5,784 nucleotides of DNA. It comes from Vulcanimicrobiota bacterium. GTDB taxonomy: Bacteria; Vulcanimicrobiota; Vulcanimicrobiia; Vulcanimicrobiales; Vulcanimicrobiaceae. Under the pieces are notes generated by a model, which saw nothing but the letters and a program-made list of their open reading frames with translations, was not told the DNA's origin and did no database searches. This document shows, one piece after another, positions 4,930 through 5,784 of this stretch; position 1 is the first letter of the stretch; each line of letters opens with the position of its first letter. The translations under genes and the position numbers were made by a program. The stretch covers positions 1 through 5,784 of the forward strand of contig JAFAOZ010000262.1 in NCBI GenBank assembly GCA_019247395.1, read 5' to 3'.

Positions 4930-5784
4930 GTGCTGCTCGCGGTTCTACTGCTTGCTTCGGTTCAAACGGCGGCAGGGCTCACGCCCTCGCCGTCGCCTTC
5001 TCCCGTTGCCACGCCATCGGTTGCAATTAAAGTGAGCGGCTCGAACGTCCTCATCGATCAAGCGACCGGCGGCCCCGGCACGACGCCGCCGGAGGCGCGC
5101 GAGTTCGCACGTGGCTCGCCGATCTCCCCAATGTCGCCCTACGATTGGCTCTCCAGCGCACCGCTGGTGCCCGGCGTCGCCGGCATCGCGCAATACGAAG
5201 TTACGGGCACGTACCACGGCTCGGGCTTCGACTTTGCGGCCACGTTTGGACTCGGCGGCCTCACCGGCAGCACCACCAATGCACTCTATTGGGGAGAGCC
5301 GCTTATTGCGAATCTCAACGCCCACGCGCTGTCGCGCGTCGTGCCCTATGCCATCGTCTTCCCGACCCATGCGGGACAGGACGACGCTACGGTCGGGAAT
5401 GCGGCGTTGCTCGACGCATCCATCGCCGCTCCGAATGGTGCCTGGAAAGTACAAGGCGGATACTTCAATTTAGCTCAGACGGATCGTTTCGTCTTTGCGC
5501 CGCCGGCCGTCACGTCCGTACTGCCGTCGCTCGGTCCGCAGACAGCGGAAACGCTTGGCGCCGGCCTTCCCGCGATCGACACATGGCAAGCCGCCCCGGC
5601 GACGCTTCCGCTGCTCGGCGCGGACGGCGTCTATCATCAAGGCGATGCAACCTTGGAACTCAGCGATGCGCTGCTCCCGTCACCGGCGGGGACGAATGTG
5701 CGCATGGCGATGGGCTCGTTCGTACTCGATCGCGGCGACAATGGGCGCTTCTCACTGCAGCTCGGACATTTTTGGACGGCCGGC
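4930..5784 (+). CDS. Putative exported, beta-rich (outer-membrane-like) protein, 3' truncated
   Basis: The frame is open for 285 codons to the right edge, so the C-terminus is absent. It begins with a hydrophobic segment VLLAVLLLASVQTAAG (initiator GTG shown as V) that looks like a signal peptide with possible cleavage near residues 15-17, although the basic n-region is missing. A TPSPSPSP stretch follows, probably a flexible linker. The rest is rich in Gly, Ala, Thr and aromatic residues with alternating patterns such as YEVTGTYHGSGFDFAATFGL (about 89-108), WKVQGGYFNL and GRFSLQLGHFW at the visible end, consistent with beta-strands of an outer-membrane barrel or beta-sandwich. The GTG at 4930 is the first usable start after the in-frame TAA at 4906 and has AAAGG 9 nt upstream. 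It is the first sizeable gene behind the M-box, so it is probably induced at low Mg2+. I recognise no family. A role in cation uptake or envelope adaptation is inference from context only. Confidence 0.82.
   Translation, partial: MLLAVLLLASVQTAAGLTPSPSPSPVATPSVAIKVSGSNVLIDQATGGPGTTPPEAREFARGSPISPMSPYDWLSSAPLVPGVAGIAQYEVTGTYHGSGFDFAATFGLGGLTGSTTNALYWGEPLIANLNAHALSRVVPYAIVFPTHAGQDDATVGNAALLDASIAAPNGAWKVQGGYFNLAQTDRFVFAPPAVTSVLPSLGPQTAETLGAGLPAIDTWQAAPATLPLLGADGVYHQGDATLELSDALLPSPAGTNVRMAMGSFVLDRGDNGRFSLQLGHFWTAG

Noticed and set aside
4945..5454. Minus-strand 169-codon open frame
   Set aside because: It is antisense to the signal-peptide protein, is Arg/Gly-rich, and shows no family motif. The plus-strand frame is open for 285 codons with a plausible start and signal sequence.

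Overview
The window looks like G+C-rich bacterial chromosome with very dense gene packing. It has one leftward housekeeping gene cluster and, divergent from it, one rightward riboswitch-controlled unit. No rRNA, tRNA, insertion sequence, CRISPR array or long repeat was seen. The lineage cannot be fixed from this stretch. A MutL carrying the endonuclease motif argues against an enterobacterial MutH-type organism. The secreted protein with a TPSPSPSP stretch after its signal peptide, the GTG starts and the codon bias fit a poorly sampled environmental phylum. An Eremiobacterota/WPS-2-like bacterium is my guess, and it is only a guess.

Leftward cluster (minus strand, 4348 down to 1): mutL (mismatch repair), miaA (tRNA A37 dimethylallyltransferase), dapF (diaminopimelate epimerase, lysine and peptidoglycan precursor) and a radical SAM protein of unknown function that runs off the left edge. 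The genes are joined by an 8-nt overlap (mutL/miaA), a 1-nt TGATG overlap (miaA/dapF) and a gap of about 10 nt (dapF/radical SAM). This indicates one translationally coupled operon read from just left of position 4380.

Intergenic control region (4349-4929): a good sigma70-type promoter (TTGACA, 16 nt, TATCCT) on the plus strand is followed by an M-box (ykoK) Mg2+ riboswitch aptamer (about 4411-4569). Next comes an intrinsic terminator with a perfect 9-bp stem and a T tract (4615-4655). After the terminator lie two short ORFs with strong Shine-Dalgarno sequences (21 and 48 codons), neither recognised.

Rightward unit (plus strand, 4930 to 5784 and beyond): a GTG-started, signal-peptide-bearing protein rich in apparent beta-strands, truncated by the right edge. 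It is not recognisably one of the usual M-box targets (MgtE, MgtA or CorA-type transporters). The most interesting feature of the window is therefore a Mg2+-sensing riboswitch with its terminator apparently controlling two tiny ORFs and an uncharacterised exported, possibly outer-membrane, protein.
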